This document shows positions 1-6,669 of a stretch of DNA of 7,575 nt, one piece after another. The stretch spans positions 1-7,575 of the forward strand of contig JAJXTA010000116.1 of the NCBI GenBank assembly GCA_021784265.1, read 5' to 3'. This stretch comes from a bacterium. Its GTDB lineage: Bacteria; Verrucomicrobiota; Verrucomicrobiia; Limisphaerales; J093. The number at the start of each line of letters is the position of its first letter. Position 1 is the first letter of the stretch. The notes under the pieces are model-generated. The model was not told the origin of the DNA and made no database searches. It was given only the letters and a program-made list of their open reading frames with translations. The position numbers and the translations under genes were made by a program.

Positions 1-479
1 GTTGGCAGGGGCCGGAGCGGGACGGTTTTGAGAATTTTGAACATCGCCCGAGCGTCGGGGGCGTTTAACAAGCCCTCCGATGGGGCGGGAGCCTGCTGGC
101 AGCGGGCGATTCCGCCCAGCAGGGTCATGTAGCCAGTGGCGTCGGTCTCCGGGACGGCGCAGAGGAAGACCAGCCGCACCGGGTGGCTGTCGCGGCCTCC
201 CCAGCGGACCGGTTCGTCCGCGCGCCCCAGGGCGAAGACGACCTTGGCCAGTCCCTTGATGCGAGCGTGAGGCAGGGCCCAGCCGGGGGCCACCGCGGTG
301 CTACCCAGGAACTCACGATTCAAAGCGGCGTGATAGAACGGAAGCAGGTCCGGCAAGCACCCCGAGCGCTGCAAGACCGCGCTCAGTTCTTGCACCACCG
401 ACGAGGTGTCGCGGCCTTGCAGCCGCGGCACGACCAAGTCGGGCGTCGTGAAATCAGCCAGCGTCACGTCGGTTGCCAC
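1..479 (-). CDS. PTS EIIA type-2 (fructose/nitrogen-type) domain protein, 3' end outside window
   Basis: EIIA domains of this type are phosphorylated on a histidine by HPr or NPr and either feed a sugar permease or act as regulators (PtsN). Reading from GTG 479, 159 codons are visible without a stop. The N-terminal part (TLADFTTPDLVVPRLQGRD) matches the family start, and GREFLGSTA-like text (NREFLGSTAV, 54-63) leads to the active-site motif ALPHARIKG with His71. The following strands VVFALGR and VRLVFLCAVPE, and the helix with YMTLLGGIARC, complete the fold. The domain looks almost complete at the window edge, where a proline-containing extension (PLRPLP) begins. No ATG fits: GTG 479 or GTG 467 are the likely starts, the second placing VTLADF first as in many homologues. 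The frame stays open further upstream but that part does not look coding. No EIIB, EIIC or HPr gene is visible, so a regulatory role is possible but unproven. Confidence 0.8.
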   Translation of the reverse strand, partial: MATDVTLADFTTPDLVVPRLQGRDTSSVVQELSAVLQRSGCLPDLLPFYHAALNREFLGSTAVAPGWALPHARIKGLAKVVFALGRADEPVRWGGRDSHPVRLVFLCAVPETDATGYMTLLGGIARCQQAPAPSEGLLNAPDARAMFKILKTVPLRPLP

Positions 480-501
480 AGTTCGGTGCCGAGGAACGGA
501 G

Positions 502-556
502 CGCGCGCTTACGCCTCGCCCGCGGCGGGAGCCCGCGTGGGCTCCGCCAGCGCGCG
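502..556. repeat. Composite nested inverted repeat upstream of the EIIA start
   Basis: Two nested stems are visible. The outer one pairs 502-509 (CGCGCGCT) with 549-556 (AGCGCGCG), a perfect 8 bp. The inner one pairs 528-534 (GGAGCCC) with 539-545 (GGGCTCC) around a 4-base loop, extended by 3 bp (524-526 with 546-548) past a single bulged G at 527. The right-hand arms are contiguous at 548/549, so the two stems could stack, leaving 14 unpaired bases on the left side. The element ends about 22 bases before GTG 479, so it may lie in the EIIA leader RNA. It also resembles the palindromic interspersed elements of GC-rich genomes; copies elsewhere cannot be checked here. Confidence 0.55.
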
Positions 557-573
557 ATAATGTGGAGTACGGA

Positions 574-592
574 CCGTCGTCACTGACAACGG
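574..592. promoter_or_regulatory. 19-bp near-perfect dyad, possible operator
   Basis: The arms CCGTCGTCA and TGACAACGG flank a central C at 583, with 8 of 9 positions complementary. The size and symmetry are typical of a dimeric repressor site. It lies about 95 bases before the EIIA start and overlaps a TTGTCA -35-like hexamer on the minus strand (589-584). No regulator can be named. Chance is possible. Confidence 0.3.
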
Positions 593-611
593 AGCTAGCA
601 GGTTGTACGCC

Positions 612-625
612 ACCGGCGCGCCGGT
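612..625. repeat. 14-bp perfect palindrome
   Basis: ACCGGCGCGCCGGT is its own reverse complement. As RNA it could form only a 5-bp stem with a CGCG loop; as DNA it could be a protein-binding site. It has no T tract on either side, so it is not terminator-like. Short perfect GC palindromes are not rare in DNA of this composition. Confidence 0.35.
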
Positions 626-772
626 CCTACCTAGTTCCTTGATCCAGAGTAGTTTGCAGCGGAACCTCGATGTGCCCCACGCCGCGGAATCCCGGTCCGC
701 TCATGCGCGGTGCATTCTTTGCACATCAAGATAACTCATTGTGCATGGCCGAGGCCCGGGCCCGACACACGT

Positions 773-792
773 GCCGCGAGACGGGTCGCGGC
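773..792 (-). terminator. Hairpin directly after the ribF stop, possible terminator or 3'-end stabiliser
   Basis: A 7-bp perfect stem, GCCGCGA pairing with TCGCGGC, with a 6-base loop, begins 4 bases past the ribF TGA. A second short palindrome (GGCCCGGGCC, 753-762) follows. No run of U follows either, so this is not a standard intrinsic terminator. It could be a 3'-end stabilising hairpin, a U-less terminator, or chance in GC-rich DNA. Confidence 0.3.
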
Positions 793-796
793 GCCC

Positions 797-1735
797 TCAG
801 CCGCCCGCGCCGGCCAGGGAGCGGGCGGCGGCGATGTCGCGCTGGATCTGACTCTGGAGAGCAGCGAGGGAAGGGAATTTGAGTTCGTCGCGCAGCTTTT
901 GGCGGAAGACGACTTCCATCTCCTGATCGTAGAGGTCACCCGTGAAGTCCAACAGATGAGCCTCCGCGCGCAGCGCGGGGGTGGTGTTGGCGACGGTGGG
1001 GCGATAGCCCAGGTTCAGCAGGGCCGGGCAACGACGATCCTGGCTCAGCCGAGCCTCAACCGAGTAAACCCCGGTCGGGGGCAACACCAAGCCGCTGACC
1101 TCCAGGTTGGCGGTGGGGAAGCCCAATTGGCGCCCCAACTGATCGCCCCGGGTGACCAATCCCGCCAGACTATACGGCCGGCCCAGCAGGGCGGAGGCCA
1201 GGGAAAAGTCCCCGGCTTGAATCGCGCCGCGGATTCGCGTGCTGCTCACCGGCTCGCCCGCGAAGAGGACCGGCGCGAGGCCCCGGGTGGTGTAACCGTA
1301 GCGTTCGCCCATTTGCTGGAGGAGACCCAGGTTGCCGCTGCGCCGATGCCCGAACACGAACCCGGTGCCGACGCAAACGCCGCGGACCGGGCCGGCCTCC
1401 CGCACGAGCAATTGGATGAATTCCTCCCCGCTCTGCTGGCTGAACGCCCGGTCGAACGGGATGAGCCAGGTGGTTTCCACCCCTGCCGCGGCCAGCGCCC
1501 GCAGTTTCTGGGGCGCGGGATAGATCAAGCGCGGTTGGCGGGCGGGAGCGAGCACGGCGGCCGGGTGCCGATCGAACGTCACCGCCACGGCCATCGCCTG
1601 GGCGGCCCGGGCGTCGGCCAGGGTCTGCCGCAGGACCGCTTGATGGCCCACGTGCACCCCGTCGAAGGTGCCGATGGCCACGCAGATCGGCCGCCCGCCG
1701 GTCGAGATTTCGCGGGCGCGGGCGACGATCTGCAT
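797..1735 (-). CDS. ribF: Bifunctional riboflavin kinase / FAD synthetase RibF
   Basis: RibF phosphorylates riboflavin to FMN and then adenylylates FMN to FAD. The 312-residue product matches the usual length. The N-terminal nucleotidyltransferase domain carries GTFDGVHVGH (22-31), VTFDRHP (52-58) and SSTRIR (164-169). The C-terminal riboflavin kinase domain carries GRQLGFPTANL (201-211), GVYSVEA (222-228), NLGYRPTV (241-248) and the AEAHLLDF segment with the expected catalytic glutamate at 258. In the second motif Arg stands where Pro is common (FDRHP rather than FxPHP). The start is ATG 1735, 39 bp after the truB stop, with no Shine-Dalgarno motif. The TGA stop is followed at once by a hairpin. 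The truB-ribF pairing is a common bacterial arrangement, and ribF looks like the last gene of the operon. Confidence 0.96.
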   Translation of the reverse strand: MQIVARAREISTGGRPICVAIGTFDGVHVGHQAVLRQTLADARAAQAMAVAVTFDRHPAAVLAPARQPRLIYPAPQKLRALAAAGVETTWLIPFDRAFSQQSGEEFIQLLVREAGPVRGVCVGTGFVFGHRRSGNLGLLQQMGERYGYTTRGLAPVLFAGEPVSSTRIRGAIQAGDFSLASALLGRPYSLAGLVTRGDQLGRQLGFPTANLEVSGLVLPPTGVYSVEARLSQDRRCPALLNLGYRPTVANTTPALRAEAHLLDFTGDLYDQEMEVVFRQKLRDELKFPSLAALQSQIQRDIAAARSLAGAGG

Positions 1736-1774
1736 GGCGAGGAAGGACGCGAGCGCCGGGAGGATGGGCGCGGC

Positions 1775-2497
1775 TCAGGTGGAGGCGGTGAGCTTCAAGA
1801 AGGGAATGACCCGCTTCTCCAACTCCGCCACCGGCAAGGCCAACACCTGATCCAACGGGAGCGCATCGGCGAGGCTGAGCTTGCCCGCCACCGTGCGGCG
1901 CAGGGCGGCCAGGTGCGCCCCGCAGCCGAGTTTCTGGCCCAGCTCGTGGGCGAGACTGCGGACATAGGTCCCTTTCGTGCAGGCGACCCGGAACGTGGCC
2001 AGGGGCTCGGTGTACTGACTGCACGCGAAGCTGTAGATGTGGACCAGCCGCGGTTTGCGTTCGACCTCGACCCCTTTGCGGGCCAGCTTGTAAAGGGGCA
2101 CGCCTCCAACTTTGGCGGCGGAAACCATCGGCGGCGTCTGGAGCAAATCCCCGACGAAGGCGCGGGCTTCCTCATTGATCTGGGCGACCGTCAGGGGCGG
2201 CACCGGCAGGGAGCCTACCAACTCACCATCAGCGTCGTAGCTGGTGGTCGTCTCGCCGAATTTGATCGTCCCCTCGTACACCTTGTCGGTGGACATGAGT
2301 TTCTCGGACAATTTCGTGGCGCGGCCAAGCACCAGGACCAACAGGCCCGTGGCATTGGGGTCGAGGGTCCCGCAGTGACCCGCCTTTTGGAGGTGGAATT
2401 GACGGCGCACGGCTTCGACCACGTCGTGCGAGGTCGGCCCGGCGGGTTTATCCACCAGCAGGGCGCCGTCCAGAGGTCCGAAGGTTTGCAGCGGCAT
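1775..2497 (-). CDS. truB: tRNA pseudouridine(55) synthase TruB
   Basis: TruB isomerises uridine 55 in the T-loop of tRNAs to pseudouridine. The 240-residue product has the N-terminal motif LLVDKPAGPTSHDVV (13-27) and the catalytic motif GHCGTLDPNATG, with Asp46 as nucleophile. It also has KVYEGTIKFGETTTSYDADGE (72-92), the middle motif PPMVSAAKVGGVPLYKLARKG (122-142) and motif III CTKGTYVRSL. The start is ATG 2497-2495, where TAATG gives a one-base overlap with the upstream stop; this fixes the N-terminus and suggests translational coupling. The open frame continues upstream to 3019, but that part is a shadow of the DHH gene. The protein ends soon after the catalytic core, about 70 residues shorter than the E. 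coli enzyme, so it appears to lack the C-terminal PUA-like domain. Short TruB forms exist and the core is complete. Confidence 0.96.
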   Translation of the reverse strand: MPLQTFGPLDGALLVDKPAGPTSHDVVEAVRRQFHLQKAGHCGTLDPNATGLLVLVLGRATKLSEKLMSTDKVYEGTIKFGETTTSYDADGELVGSLPVPPLTVAQINEEARAFVGDLLQTPPMVSAAKVGGVPLYKLARKGVEVERKPRLVHIYSFACSQYTEPLATFRVACTKGTYVRSLAHELGQKLGCGAHLAALRRTVAGKLSLADALPLDQVLALPVAELEKRVIPFLKLTAST

Positions 2498-2499
2498 TA
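2495..2499 (-). promoter_or_regulatory. TAATG stop/start overlap coupling nrnA-like gene to truB
   Basis: The DHH gene's TAA (2499-2497) shares its last A with the truB ATG (2497-2495). No Shine-Dalgarno motif precedes the ATG, so truB is probably translated by ribosomes that terminate on the upstream gene and re-initiate. The overlap is seen directly; the coupling is inferred. Confidence 0.75.
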
Positions 2500-3480
2500 A
2501 GAGGCGTGGTTGAGGGTCTTTTTCAAGGCGGCAATAACGCGGCGTTGCACCGAGAGCGGCTTGCCCGCGATGCGTGCCCCCGCGGCGGCTTCGTGGCCCC
2601 CGCCGCCGAAGAGCCGCGCCACCTGGTTGACATCGATCCGCGGGCTCTTCGACCGGAGGCTGAGCCGGATCAGCTCCGGTTCGAGCTCCTCGAACACACA
2701 GGCCACGACCACCGGCTCGATGACTCGGATATGGTCGATCAGCCCCTCGGCATCCGATTTGTCGGCGCGGGTGCGCGCAAAGTCCTTCGGCCGCAGCCAG
2801 AACCAAGCGATCTGGTCGTTGTGGGCCAAACGGAAGTGGGTATAGACGTGACGCAACAGCCGGACCCGGGCGAGGGGAAAGGAGTGGTACACCTCGTGGC
2901 AAATCGCGGAGAGATCGGCGCCGCGTTTGACCAGCTCGCCGGCGGTCACGAAGGTGCCAGGCCGGGTGGTGGCGTATTGAAAGGAACCGGTGTCGGTGGA
3001 GACCGCGGTGAAAAGACAATCGGCGATGGGCGGGGTGATCGGCCAGTTGGCGTACTTCAAGAGGCGGAAGATCAGTTCTCCGGTGGACGGCTCGCGGGCG
3101 GAAATCCAGTTGATGTCGCCGTAGCGGGTGTTGCTGGTGTGGTGGTCGATATTGACCAGCAGCCGGCGCTGCCGGATGCAGTCCCCCGCGCCGCCCAGCC
3201 GCTCGAAGCTGGCGCAGTCGGTGGCGATCACGCAGTCGAACGCCAGGCCCGGCTTGGGGGTTTGGATGACCTTCTCCGCGTCCAGAAAGGCCAGTTTCTG
3301 CGGCAACCGGTCTTCGTTCCAGCAGGTCACCGCCTTGCCTTGGTTGCGGAGCGCCAGGGCCAGACCCAGTTGCGAGCCCACACAGTCGCCGTCGGGCCGC
3401 ACATGACCCACGACACAGAAGCTCTGGCAGTCGGCCACCGCCTCCAGGATGCGCTGCACGATTTTCGGGCGTGGTTTCAT
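2497..3480 (-). CDS. nrnA: DHH/DHHA1 family phosphoesterase, NrnA type (nanoRNase / pAp phosphatase)
   Basis: Members of this family are manganese-dependent enzymes that degrade oligoribonucleotides of a few bases and, in several bacteria, dephosphorylate 3'-phosphoadenosine 5'-phosphate. The 327-residue product shows all DHH metal-binding motifs: motif I H26-V-R-P-D30-G-D32, motif II D88 (ATDCASFERL), motif III D112-H113-H114 (NIDHHTSN) and motif IV D163 (STDTGSF). The C-terminal DHHA1 domain has the GGGGH substrate-binding loop (292-296, followed by EAAAG). The length matches NrnA rather than the larger RecJ. The ATG at 3480 precedes the first helix in the usual way, and no Shine-Dalgarno motif is visible. 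The stop overlaps the truB start as TAATG. NrnA-like genes between rbfA and truB are a known arrangement. Whether it acts mainly on nanoRNA or on pAp cannot be told from sequence. Confidence 0.93.
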   Translation of the reverse strand: MKPRPKIVQRILEAVADCQSFCVVGHVRPDGDCVGSQLGLALALRNQGKAVTCWNEDRLPQKLAFLDAEKVIQTPKPGLAFDCVIATDCASFERLGGAGDCIRQRRLLVNIDHHTSNTRYGDINWISAREPSTGELIFRLLKYANWPITPPIADCLFTAVSTDTGSFQYATTRPGTFVTAGELVKRGADLSAICHEVYHSFPLARVRLLRHVYTHFRLAHNDQIAWFWLRPKDFARTRADKSDAEGLIDHIRVIEPVVVACVFEELEPELIRLSLRSKSPRIDVNQVARLFGGGGHEAAAGARIAGKPLSVQRRVIAALKKTLNHAS

Positions 3481-3504
3481 AGGCGCGGAAGGGGCCGCCC
3501 CGCC

Positions 3505-3867
3505 CTAGGCAGGGTCGGGCGGGAGGGTCGGTTCGATCTCATCGAGGATCTGCAGCACGCGGTTGCCGCGCGCCACGGCCTCGTCGAGAACGAAGCGCAG
3601 CTCGGGGGTGTATTTGAGCACCACGGCACTGCCCACCATGCCCCGAAGGCGTTTGCGGTGTTCTTGGAGCAGGTTGAAGCCGCGCTTCTGCTGGTCCGGG
3701 GTACCCAGGATGCTGACATAGACGGTCGCCGACTGGAGGTCGCCGGCCACCAGCACCTCATTCACCGTCATCAAACCGGCCTCGGGGGCGTGGAACTCAC
3801 GCAACAGCAACGCGCTCAGTTCGCGCTTGAGCAGCTCGCGGACGCGCTCGTGTCGGCGGTTGTGCAT
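3505..3867 (-). CDS. rbfA: 30S ribosome-binding factor RbfA
   Basis: RbfA binds the immature 30S subunit and helps mature the 5' end region of 16S rRNA; it is also linked to cold adaptation. The 120-residue product has the usual family length and a single KH-like fold. An N-terminal basic helix (RRHERVRELLKRELSALL) leads to the strand segment with LMTVNEVLVAGDLQSATVYVS, then a helix containing RKRLRGMVG, and the conserved final strand LKYTPELRFVLDE. The ATG at 3867 places the RRxxRV motif right at the N-terminus, as expected. No Shine-Dalgarno sequence precedes it; the bases before the start read CTCCCTCC, the opposite sense. The gene lies 43 bp after infB and 24 bp before the DHH gene, in the infB-rbfA order common in bacteria. 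Confidence 0.96.
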   Translation of the reverse strand: MHNRRHERVRELLKRELSALLLREFHAPEAGLMTVNEVLVAGDLQSATVYVSILGTPDQQKRGFNLLQEHRKRLRGMVGSAVVLKYTPELRFVLDEAVARGNRVLQILDEIEPTLPPDPA

Positions 3868-3910
3868 GGAGGGAGCGAGAAGGGCGGGTGACGAGGGGTC
3901 GCCCGCCGGG

Positions 3911-6586
3911 TCAGAGCTTCTGGGTCACCTTCTCGATGGTGTAGCATTCGATGGTGTCGCCGGGTTGGAAATCGTCGAACCCGTCCAGGCGGATCCCGCA
4001 TTCCATGCCCGCCCGCACCTCGCTGACGTCGTCTTGGAAGCGGCGCAAGGTGTTGATGAGCCCCTCGTACACCAGTCCCTTGCGACGCATGACCCGGGCC
4101 TTGCCCTTGACGATGCGGCCGCTGGCCACGACACAGCCGGCCACGTTGCCGCCCTTAGAGAGGTTGAACACCTTGCGGACCTCGGCCACCCCGAAGACCG
4201 CCTCCTTGAGCAGCGGGTCCAAGAGCCCGGCCATCGCTTCTTTCACCTGGTCGATCAGCTCGTAGATAATGGCGTAGAGTTTGATCTGGACGCCTTCGCG
4301 TTTGGCCAGGTCGGCCACCCCGTTGTCGATCCGGGTGTGGAACCCGAGGATGATCGCCTTGGAGGCCGAGGCGAGCGACACATCCGATTCGGTGATGGTT
4401 CCTACCGCGCTGTGGATCACCTCCAGGGCGACCTTGGCCGACTCGATCTTGCGCAGCGCGTCCACGATGGCCTCGACTGAACCCTGGGTGTCCGCCTTAA
4501 CGACGATTTTGAGGACCTTGGCCGACTCGGATTCCAGGGTCTCGAAGAGGGTTTCCAGCGTCACCTTCGGGTGGCGTTCTTTCTCCTGGTTGCGCGCCGC
4601 CTCGACCCGCTCAGCGCAGATCTCCCGCGCCGCTTTTTCGTTCTCCACGACACTGAATTCCAAGCCCGCCTCCGGGACGCCGTTGAGGCCCAGGAGTTTC
4701 ACCGCCACCGACGGCCCCGCCTCCTTGAGGCGTTTGCCTTCCTCGTTGATCAACGCCCGTACCTTGCCGTAGAACGGCCCACAGATCACCGTGTCGCTGA
4801 CGCGCAAGGTGCCCTTGCGCACCAACACCGTGGCGGTCGGGCCACCCGGCTCCAGCCCCGACTCGATGACGTTGCCCTTGGCCCGCCGGTTGGGGTTGGC
4901 CTTGAGCTCCAGCAACTCCGCCTGCAAGAGGATCATCGAGAGCAGTTTGTCCACCCCCTGCTTGGTCAAGGCGGAGACGTCCACAAAGATGGTCTCGCCA
5001 CCCCAGTCGTCCGGGACCAAGCCCTTGTCCTGGAGCTGCTGTCGGACCTTGAGCGGGTTGGCATTGGGATGATCGCATTTGTTGACGGCGACCAGCAAGG
5101 GCACCTTGGCCGCCTGCGCGTGGCTGAGGGCCTCCAGGGTTTGGGGCATGACCCCGTCGTTGGCGGCCACCACCAGCACTACCAGATCGGTCACGTTGGC
5201 GCCACGCGCCCGCATCGAGCTGAAGGCGGCATGCCCGGGCGTGTCCAGGAAGGTGATCTGCTGCACCTCCTGCGGGCGTTCGGGGTGGGGGAAGGAGATG
5301 GTGTACGCCCCGATGTGCTGGGTGATCCCCCCCGCCTCGCCCTCCGCCACGTTGGACTTGCGGATCGCATCCAGGAGTGTGGTCTTGCCGTGATCGACGT
5401 GGCCCATGATGGTCACCACCGGCGCCCGCAGCACCAGCTCCTCCGGCTTGTCGTCGGGGTCCACATCCACCTTCTTGGGGGGGGCATGGACCACTCCCGC
5501 GCCTTTCTCCCGCTTCTCGACTTCGAAACGGAAACCGTGCCTGGCGCAAAGGCGTTGCGCTACTTCCGGCTCGATCGCTTGGTTGACGGTGGCGAACACG
5601 CCCATATCCATCAGGTCGGCGATCAACTGGTAGGGCTTCTTCTTGATATGCTCCGCCAACTCCCGCACCACGATCGGGGGTTTGACGGTGATCAGCACCC
5701 CGTCGGCGGGGGGCACAAACTTTGGCAGCGTCGGGCCCTTGGGGGGTTCGCTCGCCTTGGGCTGGCTCCCGGCCGCATGACCGCGGCCCGCCGCTTGACC
5801 CCCGCGCTGGTCCCGGCCCGATTGCCCCCGCTGCCCCTCCATGCGTCCGCCCGGGCGCACCGGACCGCGCGTCGGGCCACCACGGTCGGCAGGCCGCGGT
5901 TTGGTGGGGAGCTGGATGAAACCTACTTTGTCCCCGATCCGCGGCGGGGGCGGAACCGGCGGGGGCGGAGGCACCACCACCGGGGGCGGCGTGGGCGGCG
6001 GAGTGAGCTTCACCACATGGCTGACGGGCGGCTCGACCCGCAGTTGCGTCACCTCGACTCGTGGTGCGGGCGGCACGGCGGCCGGGGCCGTCGCGGGCGT
6101 GACGACCGCCGGGCTCGCCGGTGGGGCGGGCGGCGGCAGGGTCGGCGCCGGAGCGGCGACGGGCGCGGGCGGAATCTCGGGGAGGACCGGGACCACGATC
6201 GGGGCTGGCGGCTCCCTCACGACCCCTGCGGTTGCGGCTTCAGCGGGGGGCGGAGTGGGCGGCAGCAGCGTGGGCGCGACAGGGGCCGCGACGGGCGCCG
6301 GTGCCGGTATTTCCGCTACGGGCGGGGCCACAACGACTGGGACGGAGGGTGCTGGCGGCGGCGGTTCAGCGACCACCGGCGGCGGAACTGGTGGCGGAGG
6401 GGGAGTGGAGGGCGGCGGCGGCGGGGCGGTGTACCCTAATTTCTCTTCAAGATACTCGGCGGTGATCTTGTCCAGGGAGCTCGAGGGCACTCTGGCCCCC
6501 GCTATGCCCAGTTCCTTGGCCTTGACAAGGACTTCCTTGCTCTCGATTCCAAGCTTCTTGGCGATGTCGTAAATCCGAACGGGCAT
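3911..6586 (-). CDS. infB: Translation initiation factor IF-2
   Basis: IF-2 is the GTPase that delivers formyl-Met-tRNA to the 30S subunit and promotes subunit joining. The 891-residue product begins with an IF2_N domain (about 1-50, [13 protein letters not shown]). A very proline-rich linker follows (about 54-216), then a Gly/Arg-rich stretch (about 230-275) and a second IF2_N-like domain (about 295-357). The GTPase domain has G1 GHVDHGKT (395-402), G2 GGITQHIGA (419-427), G3 DTPGH (448-452, with the catalytic His), G4 NKCD (502-505) and G5 SAL (538-540). Domains II, III and the fMet-tRNA-binding C-terminal domain follow to residue 891. The ATG at 6586 is chosen because it starts exactly at the conserved IF2_N beginning. 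An AGAGG lies about 13 bases upstream, too far for a good ribosome binding site. All key residues are intact. G4 has Cys where Ile or Met is more usual, which should not affect function. Confidence 0.98.
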   Translation of the reverse strand: MPVRIYDIAKKLGIESKEVLVKAKELGIAGARVPSSSLDKITAEYLEEKLGYTAPPPPPSTPPPPPVPPPVVAEPPPPAPSVPVVVAPPVAEIPAPAPVAAPVAPTLLPPTPPPAEAATAGVVREPPAPIVVPVLPEIPPAPVAAPAPTLPPPAPPASPAVVTPATAPAAVPPAPRVEVTQLRVEPPVSHVVKLTPPPTPPPVVVPPPPPVPPPPRIGDKVGFIQLPTKPRPADRGGPTRGPVRPGGRMEGQRGQSGRDQRGGQAAGRGHAAGSQPKASEPPKGPTLPKFVPPADGVLITVKPPIVVRELAEHIKKKPYQLIADLMDMGVFATVNQAIEPEVAQRLCARHGFRFEVEKREKGAGVVHAPPKKVDVDPDDKPEELVLRAPVVTIMGHVDHGKTTLLDAIRKSNVAEGEAGGITQHIGAYTISFPHPERPQEVQQITFLDTPGHAAFSSMRARGANVTDLVVLVVAANDGVMPQTLEALSHAQAAKVPLLVAVNKCDHPNANPLKVRQQLQDKGLVPDDWGGETIFVDVSALTKQGVDKLLSMILLQAELLELKANPNRRAKGNVIESGLEPGGPTATVLVRKGTLRVSDTVICGPFYGKVRALINEEGKRLKEAGPSVAVKLLGLNGVPEAGLEFSVVENEKAAREICAERVEAARNQEKERHPKVTLETLFETLESESAKVLKIVVKADTQGSVEAIVDALRKIESAKVALEVIHSAVGTITESDVSLASASKAIILGFHTRIDNGVADLAKREGVQIKLYAIIYELIDQVKEAMAGLLDPLLKEAVFGVAEVRKVFNLSKGGNVAGCVVASGRIVKGKARVMRRKGLVYEGLINTLRRFQDDVSEVRAGMECGIRLDGFDDFQPGDTIECYTIEKVTQKL
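5940..6430 (-). other. Proline-rich linker of IF-2, encoded by a C-rich, low-complexity tract
   Basis: IF-2 residues about 54-216 are dominated by Pro, Ala and Val. Consecutive-proline runs include five at 55-59, five near 62-66 followed by VPPP, four near 75-78, and a [10 protein letters not shown] block near 206-215. The coding strand is made of CCN codons, and the plus (template) strand is correspondingly G-rich, with G5 tracts at 5946-5950, 5961-5965, 5982-5986 and 6399-6403. Proline runs are known to stall ribosomes unless EF-P is present, so full IF-2 synthesis here probably depends on EF-P (inference). A variable, poorly conserved linker between the N domains and the G domain is normal in the family; the density of proline is what stands out. 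Confidence 0.85.
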
Positions 6587-6669
6587 AAGTTTCTTCGACC
6601 CTCTGAACTGACCGCGGCGTCTTCATGCGCTCAACTCGGGAGCATGGAGGAAAGCACGGTCCACAAAGG

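Larger units (their letters stand above)
480..796. other. Non-coding gap between ribF and the EIIA gene, rich in inverted repeats
   Basis: No convincing gene is found here on either strand, and I see no tRNA-like T-loop or other recognisable RNA gene. The plus-strand open frames across it are high-GC shadows. It holds four separate inverted repeats (listed individually) and is the only break in the otherwise tightly packed minus-strand gene series. It must hold the end of the ribF transcript and/or the promoter of the EIIA gene, but no well-spaced -35/-10 pair and no U-tract terminator could be identified. Confidence 0.7.

Noticed and set aside
557..589. Minus-strand promoter candidate: TTGTCA (589-584) with CATTAT (562-557)
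   Set aside because: The spacing is 21 bases, too long for a standard sigma-70 promoter, and the -10 match is only 4 of 6.
627..704. 25-codon minus-strand ORF (ATG 704 to TAG 627) after ribF
   Set aside because: It has no ribosome binding site and no recognisable motif, and is short enough to arise by chance.
710..724. Small inverted repeat GTGCA-TTCTT-TGCAC in the ribF-EIIA spacer
   Set aside because: A 5-bp stem with no U tract is too weak to call a terminator or operator on its own.
480..796. Possible tRNA or small RNA gene in the spacer
   Set aside because: No T-loop motif, cloverleaf arms or known RNA signature could be found on either strand.
710..2500. 596-residue plus-strand open frame antisense to ribF and truB
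   Set aside because: The minus strand encodes two clear enzyme families with all motifs intact. The plus frame gives a low-complexity Gly/Arg/Gln-rich product with no recognisable domain, as expected of an antisense shadow in GC-rich DNA.
2498..3019. Upstream extension of the truB frame that would give a 414-residue protein
   Set aside because: The extra residues are an Arg/Pro-rich shadow of the DHH gene, while the TAATG junction gives a natural truB start at the conserved N-terminus.
2506..3891. 461-residue plus-strand open frame antisense to the DHH gene and rbfA
   Set aside because: It is the complementary frame of two well-supported genes and shows no family motif of its own.
4571..6439. 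622-residue plus-strand open frame antisense to infB
   Set aside because: It is a shadow of the IF-2 gene; its end is Arg/Gly repeats from reading the proline-codon tract backwards.
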